Below are positions 37,361-49,896 of a stretch of 64,000 nucleotides of DNA, in pieces. Origin of the DNA: Salisapilia sapeloensis (Eukaryota > Oomycota > Peronosporomycetes > Peronosporales > Salisapiliaceae); assembly GCA_023334545.1 (NCBI GenBank), contig JAADVB010000050.1, positions 1 through 64,000 of the forward strand. The letters run 5' to 3'. The translations under genes and the position numbers were made by a program. Within the stretch, counting starts at the first letter, position 1. Each line of letters begins with the position of its first letter. The notes below the pieces were generated by a model, which worked only from the letters and a program-made list of their open reading frames with translations, was not told where the DNA came from and did not search any database.

Positions 37361-39028
37361 ATGTCGGACGGATTGTACCTTGGATTCGACTGCTCGACGC
37401 AGAGTATGACGGCAGTCGTCGTCGACGCCGACGGAAACCTCGTGCGAGAGCTAAACTTTAGCTTTGACGAACGTCTGCCGCAGTATAAGACCGTCAATGG
37501 CGTCGTGCGTCCAGAACGTGACGCAAATGAGGTCGAGATTCCGTCTCTCCTCTTTGTCGATGCTCTGGACGAAATGCTTGCGGACTTGGCGAAAGATCCT
37601 AAAGTAGACGTTTCAAAAATCCGTGCTGTTAGTGGTAGTGCCCAGCAGCATGCTTCTGTCTACTGGTCCAAGGAATTTTCTCTTCATAATGCTTTGAATG
37701 CTGCTGAAGGAAATGAAAGATTGGTGGATGCTCTTCGAAAGCAGTCGGAGCCATTCTACCTCGAGTGTGGTCCGTCCTGGATGGATTCCTCCACGACACG
37801 CTTCTGCAAGGACTTGGAGAAGGACGTTGGTGGGCCAGACCAAGTCGCTGCTATTAGTGGTTCTCGAGCGTATGAACGTTTTACGGGGAACCAGATCGCG
37901 AAGCGCGTGGAGGAGTATCCTGACTTTTTCGATAAAGTTGGTCGCGTCGCGCTGGTGTCGAGTATGCTAACATCGCTTCTAGCAGGCGAGTACACGGCTA
38001 TTGATGAAAGTGATGGGTCTGGCATGAACCTATACGACGTTCGGAAGCAAGAGTACTCTCCGGAATTGATGAAAGGCGTGGCGAAGTACAGCAAAGACCC
38101 GAACGCTGTGGACAAACTCAAGACTGCTCTAGGAGACAATGTCACTCATTCCTACGCTACGGTCGGTACGATCCACCCGTACTACCAGAAGAAGTTCTCT
38201 TTTGCTCCAGACTGCCGTGTCATCCCGTTCTCCGGTGATAACCCGTGCTCTCTCGCTGGTATCGGATTGTCTGAGACGGGTGACATCGGCATCTCTCTCG
38301 GCACGTCGACTACGGTCATGGCCGTTGTCCCGACGAGCGACGCACGCTTTTCGGGTAAGGAAGGCCACTTCTTCCGCAACCCGATCGACCCGCACAGTCT
38401 CATGGCCATGATCTGCTACAAGAATGGTGCGTTGACGAGGGAGGAGGTGAAGAACCGCCGCGTGCAGGATTCGTGGGAGCACTTTGGATCGATGTTGCAG
38501 CAGACGCCGATCGGGAACAACGGGACATTCGGTTTCTACTACACCGATGCGGAGATCACGCCTCCAACGGCCCGTGGCGGCATCGTTGGCTTTGACGCGA
38601 ATGACAAGCGCATTGATTTATCGCAAGCTCCGGCCGAGACGGAAGTGCGCGCTGTAGTAGAAGGTCAGATTTTGTCGTTACGTTTGCATGCAGAGATGCT
38701 CGGTGTCCGTGACCCGCAGCGTTTGATCGTTGTCGGCGGTGCGTCTGCGAACCGAGAGATCTCGGAAGTTTTAGCAAATGTTTTTAATGCACCTGTGTAC
38801 ACGCTCCCAGCCGTGGCCAACTCGGCTGCATTGGGTGGCGCCTTCCGTGCTCGCCACGGCTACCGTTGCGCGGAAAGCAACGAGTCGTGGGTGCACTTTG
38901 AAGTCGGCAAGAGCTTGAACTTGCAGTTGGCGGCGGAGCCTACGCAGGATGCTGCAGAAGCGTATACGAAGCTACTTCCACGCTTCCAGCAATTGGAACA
39001 GCTCGCGGTACAGGAATTATCCACGTAG
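37361..39028 (+). CDS. XYLB: xylulokinase
   Basis: A single exon of 555 residues. It has the FGGY-kinase layout: N-terminal phosphate loop YLGFDCSTQSMTAVV, then GSAQQHASVYW, the catalytic-domain segment DESDGSGMNLYDV, the second ATP loop GDIGISLGTSTTVMAV and the C-terminal signature IVVGGASANREISEVLANVF with AALGGAFRA. The length (about 550) and the QQHASVYW and DNPCSLAG motifs match eukaryotic xylulose kinases over glycerol kinases. It phosphorylates D-xylulose to xylulose 5-phosphate and feeds the pentose phosphate pathway, useful for a microbe that meets plant pentoses (inference). Confidence 0.93.
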   Translation: MSDGLYLGFDCSTQSMTAVVVDADGNLVRELNFSFDERLPQYKTVNGVVRPERDANEVEIPSLLFVDALDEMLADLAKDPKVDVSKIRAVSGSAQQHASVYWSKEFSLHNALNAAEGNERLVDALRKQSEPFYLECGPSWMDSSTTRFCKDLEKDVGGPDQVAAISGSRAYERFTGNQIAKRVEEYPDFFDKVGRVALVSSMLTSLLAGEYTAIDESDGSGMNLYDVRKQEYSPELMKGVAKYSKDPNAVDKLKTALGDNVTHSYATVGTIHPYYQKKFSFAPDCRVIPFSGDNPCSLAGIGLSETGDIGISLGTSTTVMAVVPTSDARFSGKEGHFFRNPIDPHSLMAMICYKNGALTREEVKNRRVQDSWEHFGSMLQQTPIGNNGTFGFYYTDAEITPPTARGGIVGFDANDKRIDLSQAPAETEVRAVVEGQILSLRLHAEMLGVRDPQRLIVVGGASANREISEVLANVFNAPVYTLPAVANSAALGGAFRARHGYRCAESNESWVHFEVGKSLNLQLAAEPTQDAAEAYTKLLPRFQQLEQLAVQELST

Positions 39029-39182
39029 GCTTATTGAACATGAATTGAAATGAGGAACGAGTGTTTTGTGTCTACTTTATATGGCTGTTCATGCTCAAGG
39101 TCGATTAGATGACCTGTTATCACCCATCCTAGATGCATGTGTGTGTAGGAGCCATTTATCAATATCGTGTGGGTGGAACAAG

Positions 39183-40920
39183 ATGCTCGCGAAACGCTTC
39201 CTACAGAGACTACCGACGGGATCCCGTAGTGTGCACCGTAGTGCCGTCGCTGCGCTTCCGGAAATCCCATTCAAGCTCGCGGATATTGGGGAAGGTATCG
39301 CCGAAGTCGAATTGCTACAGTGGTTTGTGAACGACGGCGACACCGTCTCGCAATTCCAGAAAGTGTGTGAAGTCCAGAGTGACAAGGTACTCTTTCCTGT
39401 CTTTCCTATCACGACCCATGTCCTTATGTATGAGTGCAGGCCACAGTGGAGATCACCAGTCGCTTTGATGGCGTCGTGACCAAGCGCCACTACGAAGTGG
39501 GAGATATGGCTGTCGTTGGCACCACGCTCATTGATATTGACGTCCCAGAGGACGTGGCGAAGGCTGCAGGTCCGTCCACGAGCGAGCCGAAGAAGGAGAC
39601 TCCTCAGCCGAAAGCGCCGAGTGCTCCTACTCCAAAGCCGGAGAAGTCGAAACCAAAGACGCCAGAGCCAAAGCCGCAGGCATCTGAAGCTCCAGCGACA
39701 AGGAAGACAGCGGATCGAGGCATTAGTGAGAAGGTGAAGACGTCTCCGGCCGTTCGACGACTTGCTCGGGAACATAACATTGATCTGGAGAACATTGAAG
39801 GCACGGGACCTGCCGGTCGGATTTTAAAAGAGGACTTGCTGGCCTTTATCCGTGATCTGCCGTCTACGCCGCCGGCTCCGGCACCTACTAGCTCCTCGAG
39901 TAGTGAGCAGCAGGCTTCAGACCGTCCGAAATCAGCAGCTTACCTCCAGGAAGACACGGAAGTCTCTCTTACACGTACGCTTAATGCATATGATTCTGCG
40001 GAAGAGTAGTATTAACATGGAGAATAGCGGTACAGAAGATGATGGTCAAGTCCATGAACGCTGCGCTTGCGATTCCACACTTTGGATACGCGGACGAGGT
40101 ACGTGTTCATCTATTCCATCGCTTGAAGGATGCTGATGAAATAGTTGATAGATCCAAATGGATGCTCTCTACAAACTTCGAGAGGAGATGAAACCTATTG
40201 CTAAGGAACGAGGCACAAAGCTTTCGTACATGCCTTTCGTCGTCAAGGTCCTGCTTTTGATACGATAAACGTCTGTAGCTCTACTTACATGTCTACAGGC
40301 AGCATCGCTAGCTCTCAAGCAATACCCGTCGTTAAATGCTAGCGTCAGTGAAGACGCGACGAAGATGACAATGCACGCTGCGCACAACATTTCAGTTGCC
40401 ATGGACACTCCTGCTGGTCTCATCGTCCCAAACATCAAAAATGTCGAGGTATAGCTATTCATCTGATGTGTCTCGACACCCGCATCTTACCTGTCAATGC
40501 CACTAGACGAAGAGTATCTTTGAAGTAGCAGAAGAGATGAACCGATTGCAGGAGCTTGCTACTGCGAACAAACTGTCTCCTGCGGATCTGTCCGGTGGAA
40601 CCTTCTCGTAGGACTTTTACTGATCTTAGGAGGTGCATACGCTAACTCTTTCTCGCTATAGAATCTCCAACATTGGTGCCATTGGAGGCACGTACATGGG
40701 TCCGGTGATCATGGTTCCACAAGTAGCGATCGGGGCGATTGGCAAAATCCAAACATTGCCCCGCTTTGATGAACACGGAGAAGTGCAGGCTGTGCGACTG
40801 ATGCAGGTTTCATGGAGTGGAGACCACCGCGTGATTGACGGTGCGACGATGGCTCGCTTCTCGAACCAGTGGAAGCAGTATCTCGAGAAGCCGACAACGA
40901 TGCTGACGGAGATGAATTAA
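39183..40920 (+). CDS. DBT: branched-chain keto-acid dehydrogenase E2 (dihydrolipoyl transacylase)
   Basis: Seven exons (39183-39386, 39440-39974, 40028-40098, 40152-40247, 40299-40448, 40507-40607 and 40662-40920) give 471 residues. A mitochondrial presequence ([15 protein letters not shown]) precedes the lipoyl domain with the lipoyl-lysine in EVQSDKATVEI; the first intron falls right after this lysine. A Pro/Lys-rich linker, a peripheral-subunit-binding domain ([30 protein letters not shown]) and the catalytic domain follow. The active-site region [17 protein letters not shown] has the DHRxxDG motif. KIPHFG-like [10 protein letters not shown] favours the branched-chain enzyme, acting in leucine, isoleucine and valine breakdown. 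Confidence 0.93.
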
Positions 40921-40965
40921 GTCGCTCTCGACGCAATAAACTTACCTTGTTATCCTTTAATTCTA

Positions 40966-43312
40966 TCATTCTCTACTCGAAAGCTTGGGAACGAAGACGC
41001 CGTTGCGTGATACGGTAAGGAGGACCTCTTGCATGAGTGGCTTGGGGAGGTTCACAAAGGCCTAAGTGATAGTCAGGGTCAATAATAGAATGATTAGGAT
41101 CGTTTGATGGAACTAACCTCGGTCTTCATGACTTGTCCAAAGTGTTCCAAGATAAAAGCAAGACATTTTTTCTTGAGCGAATGCGCTTCTTGAAAGTCGG
41201 CAGCCTAAAAACGATTTTAAAGGTACATTCCTGTCGAGATAAAGCATGACGTTCGGAATACCTGGAAGACTTCAAAAACATTATCCACAGATAATGTAAA
41301 CATGCTTTCACAAAGTCTACAACCATGCATGCATAAAAATATGTCCACACATGAAATTTGTAAGATCGTACCTTTGAAGGTCGACGAGCAGGAATTGGTC
41401 AGCTAAAGCCAAGACTTGGAGGAAGAGCTCTACATCTGCTTTAAGTATCACATGATGATTTGATGTGGATAGTATGCATACGTGTATCCATTTTCTCTGT
41501 TTCCCAGCTCTTCACACGGTCGGTGTATAGATACTCGAGTAGGATCGCAAACGCATCGTACTATCACATACGTTAGATCACATTATTAGCAGAGTCGCAG
41601 CGTATAACGCACCGAGCAATCTGGAATTTCAATCCGACTCATAGACTCTTCCCGCATGCCTCCCACCAACATTCGCTCGAGTGGTTCACAGCGTGCACCG
41701 ACGATACAGCGATGTGCAGGCAAGTCCTTTCCTTCCACGACGAATGTCACGTCGCTATACTGTGCGTTCTTAAAGAGTTTGGATAGATCCAGCCCGAGTG
41801 ACCGTTGCTGTCCACTCTGCGAGTCGCTCTTCATGTCTTGTACAATGCACGCCGAGTGGTAGTATCCTGCCGCAACCTATTCCAGATCGTCAAGACAAGT
41901 GGCAACTCGAACGCTTTAGAAGTCAGACCTTGGTGACCGTATAATTACGCAGGGCAGGGATGATCTGCGGAGCCAAGCAGTCGACTGTAGTTTCGAGACC
42001 AAGCTGTCCGTGGTTATTTCGACCGAAGGGGTATACTTTACCATCGGAAGAAAGCAGTAGAGTGTGGTAACTTCCGCACGCCACCTGCTTCATTTGTATC
42101 GATGCCACTGCTTGTACCAACTACAATTCTCTTTAGCATCTAGACATACTCCATGATCAACAGAAAAGCTACCGTAGGAACTTGCTTGTCCGTCTTGTGA
42201 CCCAATCCTAACTGACCAAACTTGTTCATGCCGAATGTAAAGACAGATCCGTCGGTCGTAATTGCAACGGAATGAAAGTACCCACATCCGATGTGAGGTA
42301 CAAGTGCTTGATTCAAAGGTGCCGCTAGGAGTCTCGGCTCACTCACGACATAGCCTGTATCTAGTCTGCCCAATTGCCCCCACTCATTGCTGCCGAAACC
42401 AACGACACCACCATCTCCTGTATGCCTTATTTCATTACTTTTTGCATATACTTCTATGATGAACAAGGACGTACGTAGTGACGCGAGTGTATGATGCTGT
42501 CCACAGGCGACCGCCATGACCGGCGCAGAGGCAAAGTAGTTTACCGGATATGGCAACTGGCGATCACGATCATCACCAGTTCCTAGCTGCATCTGCTCAT
42601 TATGACCAAACGTATACACTTGTCCCTCAGTGGTCATCAAGACCGAGTGAAAGTAGCTATTGGCGCCATCCATGATACGTTCATTGCTCAAAGCCGTCAC
42701 AACTTCCGGCTGTAAAGTAGACGTCGCAGCCGAGTCTTGTCCGAGCTGACCGTGGGAATTTAATCCCCACGAATACAGTTTTCCGCTCGCTACATCTTGA
42801 TTAAGATATGCTCGACCAGATACAAGGAGTAGAGAGTACCTGCAATAGCGAGGGTGTGCTCACTACCATTCGCAGCAATCACATGGTCCATCTTGTCATG
42901 ATCAAGCGCTGACAGACGTGCTGGCTGGTCCATTCGAACGGTTGACCCGACCCCACATTGGCCACTAATGCTACCATGAGGGATTCTCCAAGAAGCAGAA
43001 TGGGGAACGCACGTACCTGTCATTAAAACCGAACGCATACACTTCTCCATGCACTAGGACAAAATCAGTACATGTACCTCTTCAGTATCGTCATGTACTT
43101 ATACCATTGATGACAGTCGTCTGTTCATTCCCACACGCGACGTCGACGAGTTCCGTCTCGAAGCATGGGACGAGCGTGGGAACATGCCGCTCGAGCACAT
43201 CCCCGAGCCCGAGCTCATGGTAGTTATTCTAGGTCATAATCGAAAGACGTTGGGAGAGAGAAGACATCAGTTGATACGACAAGAGCACCTGTCCAAAGGT
43301 CCATAGCGCCAT
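40966..43312 (-). CDS. RCC1-repeat protein with C-terminal BTB-BACK domain
   Basis: A minus-strand gene with about ten exons. It opens MALWTFGQ (ATG at 43312). RCC1-type repeats run to about 41920, for example VYTFGHNEQMQLGTGDD, GFGSNEWGQLGRLDTG, VFTFGMNKFGQLGLGH and VYPFGRNNHGQLGLE. Then comes a BTB fold with YSDVTFVVEGKDLPAHRCIV, FAILLEYLYTDRV and ADQFLLVDLQR. A BACK-like helix pair (AADFQEAHSLKKKCLAFILEHF) ends near 41000. Such RCC1-BTB proteins are thought to be substrate adaptors for cullin-3 ubiquitin ligases or scaffolds. The gene converges on DBT (45 bases between stops), and its start is 66 bases from the divergent membrane-protein gene. Confidence 0.87.
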
Positions 43313-43378
43313 TTCTGTCCATCAAGATCTTTTTCTTTGTATCAGAATCCGATTCGATCGATAAACCGTACGAGACGA

Positions 43379-44455
43379 ATGACGTCGGAACTACCACTTC
43401 TCCGGCGCGTCGGGTCGAACCACTCGACGGCTAGTATTAGCAGCGCCTCGTCGAAATATTCCCTCCCTCGTGTCGCGTCCGAAGAACTCATTGTACCTGG
43501 ACCCGAGAGCGTCGACTCGGTCTACTACGGCGTCGATGCGTTCTCCCCCACGCTCGTCGACCTCTACACGCCCGGACACAAGCGTATCGTCTGGTCTTCA
43601 CGCGCCCATCGCAAGATGATGACGACGCTCCATCGGGCGTGGCACGGACAAGCGTGGCGTCTCTACTCGATCAGCTTCTGGAGCGGTATCTGCGCCCTCG
43701 CATCCTTCAGCCTCTTAGCTATGGGCTTTTTAGCCGAGGCTGTCGTGCATGAACAAAATCCTGCTCGGTCCGTCCACCGACTTGTGGACGATCCCTTGCT
43801 GGCAGGTAGCATCCTCTTCTTTGCTTCCCACGCACTTAGCTACTTGGAAGTCATCAATAGCTGCCACAACCTCGAGCTGTGGCTAGACGAGTACTTTCAC
43901 GGTCGTCAACCAGTACTTGAACGTCGCTTTGTCGGGTGCTTCCCTTCTCGTATCGACTTTTGGACTGAGCTGCTCGGCATGGTCGGCGCCTCGTTCTTTG
44001 TCGCATCTCGACTTTTCCTATCACTACGTGCGGATGGCGAGAACTACGGTGTGATTGATGTAGAGAGATCGGACGCAAGTCTGATTATCGGATACTGGTT
44101 CCCGTTCTTCCTCGGATCTTTCCTGTTGCTCGTCGGAGCCTACTTGGCTCACGTCGAAGTCGTGCATCAATGGTTCTCCTGGCGTTTTGTCACGCTCGAG
44201 ACGTGGGTGACCGGATTGAATTTGCTGAGCTGCGTCGGCATCTTCCTATCATCCACACTGCAGTTTATGGATCCGTTTGCAGCGATCTTTACGTTCACGG
44301 CATGCATGGCTCCGTTTGGCGTCGGATGTGCCTTCGGAATGGTGTCCACGGTCTTGGGACTCGTCGAATTGACAACCATCCATACACGCAACCGTCATCC
44401 GGAATATGGTCTTTTGGATGACGAAGAAGAGACTGGATACGGAACTTGGAAGTAA
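43379..44455 (+). CDS. unknown multipass membrane protein
   Basis: A single exon of 358 residues from the first true ATG at 43379; an open frame runs 14 codons further upstream but without ATG. The first 95 residues are Ser-rich and cytosolic-like. About seven hydrophobic segments follow, for example YSISFWSGICALASFSLLAMG, LAGSILFFASHALSYLEV, LGSFLLLVGAYLAHVEVV and VGCAFGMVSTVLGLVELT. The C-terminus is acidic (DDEEETGYGTWK). I recognise no transporter or enzyme motif. The aromatic HxxSYLE and HVEVVHQWFSW repeats suggest an internal duplication of a two-helix unit (inference). Confidence 0.75.
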   Translation: MTSELPLLRRVGSNHSTASISSASSKYSLPRVASEELIVPGPESVDSVYYGVDAFSPTLVDLYTPGHKRIVWSSRAHRKMMTTLHRAWHGQAWRLYSISFWSGICALASFSLLAMGFLAEAVVHEQNPARSVHRLVDDPLLAGSILFFASHALSYLEVINSCHNLELWLDEYFHGRQPVLERRFVGCFPSRIDFWTELLGMVGASFFVASRLFLSLRADGENYGVIDVERSDASLIIGYWFPFFLGSFLLLVGAYLAHVEVVHQWFSWRFVTLETWVTGLNLLSCVGIFLSSTLQFMDPFAAIFTFTACMAPFGVGCAFGMVSTVLGLVELTTIHTRNRHPEYGLLDDEEETGYGTWK

Positions 44456-45680
44456 CTCCTTTGCACTCCTTTCATGGATATAAACTCGATGGACGAGAAC
44501 TTCTCTTTCAATTTGCATGTCAAACTGCAGTCATTTCGACCCACACCAATACACGCCCGTTACATTTAAAGTTGCTTGCCTTCTTGCGTTGCTTTGCACT
44601 TGCTTAGAGAAGGTTGTATGTCTAGAAGTACAGGGTAGAGGAAAGAGCGACAGGATTTGATGTACGAAAGGAATAATGCTTTCGATGATTTATGTACGCA
44701 TTGCATTGTATTTTGTTTCGGAAGAGTTACCTAGAAAGAGTTTGAAGGAGCTAGCTACTGATGAAAGACACTACACTTGTACATGAAGCTCCAGCGATAG
44801 TCGGTCAAGGCACTAATTTTTCACTTCGAATCGATGGATAGAAGCGTTTAAAAGGACAAAGGTGGCAACTATGACATCCCGAGAGATCCATAGGATAAAA
44901 CTTCATTTGCCGATCTTCTCATAGCCCTTGGAATACATAATACATGCGTGGCCATTTTGTCCGCTGCATTGAGTCGTTCAACGAAAATGAAGTACAGACA
45001 TTGCTCGATTGCAATGTTGCATTTCCAAGAAAGCCGGGTAAGATTAGATCTGGTCAGCACTCTGGAGGCCTGGCTTTGCAAGGAAAACAATGATAAAACT
45101 CCTTGAGAGCGAAGACAAGAGGCCAAAAGGATAGGTCTTCTAGTAAAATGACGAGCTTTGGACATTTGGAAAACTGCCACTTCAGCTATGGTGCAGACAA
45201 ATGGTACGTTCTATTCTAAAAGTGGCATGGAAAATGTTGATAGCGCTACTACAGCACGTTGGAAATTTATACGAAACCAGATAGTCGTTTCCGGTACATG
45301 TCTGGAATGCATTCATACTTGTCCCAATGTGCACATCTTTCATCGATGGAAAGTTGAACTCCAAAGTCGTTGCCCATCCTGTTGTAGAGCTCGTAAATCA
45401 TGTTCGCAGCCACAATTAATCGGTCTGGTTTATTTCATTCCCCAAGTACTAGTGCCCCGCCTCTGCGACGCCACCGCTACTCGGACAGCTTGCGCATTAC
45501 CGAACCTCGTGCTGTCCATTTGTGTCTGTCAACAAGTTTGGCAAATGTTATCATTTTTCCATTTCGTCCATTGCGTTCGTACTCTCGCTTGCTGGCCACT
45601 TCATCTAGGCAGCCTCATCTCAAGTTTCTATTCATAGGTGTCTCTTTGCACAGCCGCAGGCCCAGTTTGAATTAGATAGA
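44456..45680. other. intergenic region with no supported gene
   Basis: About 1.2 kb between the membrane-protein gene and the anoctamin. Frames on both strands (44869-45180 minus, 45158-45637 plus) are 90-160 codons long but Cys- and Ser-rich with no domain or sensible start. I treat them as chance or decayed sequence. Confidence 0.45.
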
Positions 45681-48600
45681 ATGACGGCATCGGATACTGC
45701 GTCCCGAGACCGGAGTGCCAGTTATGCTGAGCTCCGGTCTCCACGTACTGCCAAAGATGCTGACAAATCAGACCACACACTTCCTAATTCTACTGGACAT
45801 GATTTTACCATCGACTTTCCGTCGAACCATACGTACGATGCCGACTTGGTCATGATATTTCCTCGTCGAGAGGGTGGTGAAAAGTCCAAGCAAAAGGACT
45901 TTACGATCGATGCGTTTGCCGCTCTCATGCTTGGCGAGAACTTGGATGAATCACAAACCCAAGGGGAGATTGTAGTCGACCCATTCAAACGCGTGTTGCA
46001 GACAGAACGGTGTTTCTTATCGGATTATGGAGAGACTCGTTCGTCAGTCCATCGACGGACGACGACACATAAGCAAGAGATGAGGACACTGCATTCCCGT
46101 AAGAAGATTCTTAAGGAAGAGTATATTAGCTTTGTGGGCCATCAAGGCCCGATCCCGGAAGCCACATTCTGTGAACTGGTCGCCACAGCCATCGCTCGTC
46201 GTGTCCAGGTTGCATGTGGACTCACCACTCGCATGTTCCGTTCGTATGACAACGATGAGATCATTATGACGATCAAAGCGGATGATCATGATCTACGCAC
46301 CGAAGCCGATCGGTCTGCATATCACTTGCAGCTAAGTAATCGTCCTTTTGACGATCGATTGCATTCCGGAAAGCATGCGATATTGGCCAAGGAGATTGGA
46401 GACGAAGGGATGAAGGAAGCTCGACTGCATCTATTCCACACACGTGGATCGGTCGCGCAGCAGGAGACAAAGGAAAGAGAGAACGGGACTATTCTGGGCG
46501 TCGAACATGATGAAGCTGAGAGTTTCAACGAATGCGACTCGGAGGATGAATCCGATGCTCCTGAGATGGACCCTCTGCTGATTTCAAGAGGTCCGGACTA
46601 TCATCCTTCCTTGTACAATTCCCTAAAACAATGGGGACATACGGAAGAGGCGGATGGATGGTTTGTCGAGAGCAACGAGTACTCTCAGGTAGAAGGAAAT
46701 CGTCTCACGCGTTTTTTGACTGGCCTCGTGTCCATTCCGTACGATCCCATGACATACTTTGCTCCGTATGCTGAATACAGGATGGATACCAAGTACCAAC
46801 CATTCTACCGTCGATATCCGATCCAATGGAAGGACAAGAAAGAGGAGACGCTGTTCACACAAGTCGATCGTATTCGCCTCATTGCTCGCATCATCAATCG
46901 ACACATTGGTACCGAACCACTGCAAGTAGCGAATTACTTGGAAGGCTCCATGTTCGCTCTGCATGACGAGACTGCGCTGGAGGATTTGCGTCGATCGTGG
47001 GCTAAACGCTGGCACGTTTTGCATCAGCCACTGAACAAGATCCGGTCGTACTTTGGCGAACAGATCTCTCTCTACTTTGCCTGGGTCGGCTTTTACACCA
47101 AGATGCTCGTCGTTCCATCTATCGGCGGCATCATTACGTTCATTTACAACCAGATTAAACGCAGCGATGATGATAAGACGAACGACCAAGGGTACTTGTT
47201 GATCGCTTTCTCTGCCTACATTGTTCTTTGGTCCATGGTCTTCTCTGAAGCCTGGAAGCGGAAGAACGCGAGCTTTAATGCTCTATGGGGCATGGGCGAG
47301 CTAAGCACTAATATGCACTACCGACCTCAGTTCCATGGCGTCCGCAGCTACGACTCTGTGACGGATGAAGTAGAACTTACGTACGCTGACCGCAAGCGAC
47401 GTCATTGCATGATGGGTGTATCAGTCCTCGTGGTATCGATTATGGTCGGTATCGTCTGTCTAGCGCTCTTCGGACTGTTCTGGCTCAAGTTTACTATTAA
47501 TGATAATGACGAGCTGCAAGGGTATGACGTTGGAAGCAATCGTACTATCCTAACGGGCTGCGTGACGGTACTGAATGCCGTTCAGATTCTCGTATTGAAT
47601 ATGGTCTATCGTTACGTGGCAGAGCACTTGAACTCATTAGAGAACCATCGGACGCATGAGGAGTATCAGAACTACTTGGTCATTAAAGTGTTCTTGTTCC
47701 AGTTCTGCAACTCCTTCGCATCGCTTTTCTACATTGCTTTCATCAAGAGATCTGTCGAACATGAGTGCTTGTACGAAGACGACTGTCTGCTTGAACTGCG
47801 TGACCAGTTGCTCATCCTCTTCCTCATTCGTATCGTTGCTGGTAACTTTATGGAAGTCGCGAAACCGTATTTCAAGTACTGGTTCAAGATCTTAAAAGAG
47901 CGATGTTTGACTAAGGGACAAGGATTCAAGGAACATAACAGAGTCGAGAAACAAGCCAAACTCGAATACTACGGCGCAGAGGAGGCCTTTGATGACTACA
48001 ATGAACTGGTGCTCCAATTCGGCTTTATAGTTCTCTTCCCCGTGGCAATGCCGTTGACACCATTGCTGGCACTTGTGAACAACTTGATTGAGATCCATGT
48101 CGACTCGGTCAAGGTAAGACTTACCCATCGATATGCCGTTGTTGTGGATTTGATAACTAATGAGTGTTGCCTAGCTGTGCTACATGTACCGGCGTCCATT
48201 CCCATATCCAGCGAAGGATATTGGAGCTTGGTTTTACATTATGGTAGGAAAGCTGATGTAGTCGTATCTGATCTACGTGCTTATGTTGTTATACAATAGC
48301 GATTCATGTCGTACGCAGCCATGACAACTAATGCAGCGTTGATCATCTGGACGTCCAACTTGTTCGGAGACTCGATGAGTGACTCGACTAAGGCGTTTGT
48401 GTTTGTGCTGTGCTGTCAGCTCTGTCTCATGGTTGCCTTCACTGTCGAACGTACGTATCTACCGCTACTGAGTGGGAGTATTCGTAGACTGACTTTTATA
48501 CGTGATAGGTTTGATTCCGGATCAGCCGTATCATGTTCGACTGCTTTTGCGTCGTCATGAGCACATTGTTGCACAGGTCTTCCATGGACTGATGCGTGCG

Positions 48601-48708
48601 GATGATGACGCGGATTTGTCTGAGAGAGCGGAGAGGGTGGATGTGACGATTTATCCGAATGAAGAATGGGAAAACTCAATCGAATCCACAGACAGCTCTC
48701 GGCAATAA
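45681..48708 (+). CDS. anoctamin/TMEM16 family membrane protein
   Basis: Four exons (45681-48113, 48175-48243, 48300-48450 and 48509-48708) encode 950 residues. The long N-terminal cytosolic part contains several family-like segments, such as IRSYFGEQISLYFAWVGFYTKMLVVPS, which begins the membrane region. About ten hydrophobic segments follow. The ERCLTKGQGFKEHNRVEKQ and YYGAEEAFDDYNELVLQFGFIVLF block is diagnostic of anoctamins, as is FPVAMPLTPLLALVNNLIEIHVD. Members are calcium-activated chloride channels or lipid scramblases. The acidic calcium-site residues (VNNLIEIH, KRSVEHE) look at least partly kept. Channel or scramblase activity cannot be decided by eye. Confidence 0.9.
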
Positions 48709-49896
48709 GAGTATACGCCAAGTGATTCTCATTCGAGTTTACTTTCTACATTAATGCATAGCCTGAATAAATCGTTGTTTAACATGAAAGCAACTGATTG
48801 ATTTAGGCCTTGTTTGTGCTGAATACCGATTCGACAGAATTGGGGATTCGCATTTTGTACTTTATTCATGAGAATCGAATCAGGCAGTTCCACGTTCGCT
48901 GAGAATAGCCGATTTTACTTTGCCGCTTGCCGTTGCAAACCTAACGAAACACTACGATATAACTTTCCCATCAAAATCGGAGTATAAGAGCAAATGGTCA
49001 TTCAACTAGGATGCAACCAAGAGGAGATGATCTTCGAGAAGACTTCAAGGCATGTGTGGTGCTCGAAATGTGTACATTTGTAAAAACGCGCGAAAGACTC
49101 GGTGAGCTATTCGCTTTACTTGCGCTATTGAGCTATTCGCTATTATTTCGGAACAGACAGAATAGTTATGGACGAAATAGTTTAGAGATATTTGCGACTC
49201 ACAGTGTACTCCGTCCCACTGAATTGGCGAAGAGCTCAATATTGCAAGTAAATCGAATGCAACTTCAACGTGAAGGGCTTCTGAGGATATGCTCGACACT
49301 TTTCCAATCCAAAGCATGACAGAGTAACGGACAATATACGTGGATAGGACTGGAAAGGAAACTAGCGATGTAAGAGTAGGATGAACGACCAAAGGCTTGG
49401 GCAGTGATTCTAATTATAATTTATCCATGTTTCTTTGCAAAATACCGATTGTTCCTTGCATACTACTCAACTATCTGCTGAACGAGCACTGCTTTAATGT
49501 GCAATTAAGTCTAGCATACAAATGCAGTGGATCCTGTATGGTTCACGGACTAGACAATATTTTAAAACATGGTGCATTCATGCGAACATTTTCTATTTTT
49601 GCTTAATTTCGGTTATGCTGCCAGGAAGATTTTTGGTCACACTTATAATTCGCCTTCAAATAGTACTCTGCTTTCTTAGCTGCTTCCATTTTATCTATGA
49701 TGCATGGAGATTGACAAGAAATTGGGCCAGAAAAGCTCCAAACGCTGCTCAGTAACGAGTCTCTATGAGGGATTTCAGTAACCAAACGAACGATAGCGCT
49801 TTCTTTAAGCTTAAGTAAGCATATCAAGATCATTTATTGGCATTTTATGGTACGAAGCCGCTCTAGGAGTACAGCAGGAGCTTCCAGATGCGAAGT
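48709..49896. other. gene-poor spacer containing repeat copy 2
   Basis: About 1.2 kb without a recognisable gene between the anoctamin and F-box genes. It carries the second copy of the dispersed repeat at about 49288-49503. AT-rich flanks and short frames only; possibly remains of an inserted element. Confidence 0.5.
49288..49503 (+). repeat. diverged dispersed repeat, copy 2
   Basis: Partner of 31-236, same orientation. Matching blocks such as ATACGTGGATA, GAGTAGGATGAAC, TTGGGCAGTGAT and CTGCTGAACGA keep their order with small insertions between them. Outside these limits I see no clear similarity. Age and type are unknown; divergence suggests an old insertion. Confidence 0.7.

Noticed and set aside
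44869-45637. frames on both strands before the anoctamin as genes
   Set aside because: Overlapping opposing frames with Cys/Ser-rich random-like translation and no recognisable motif.
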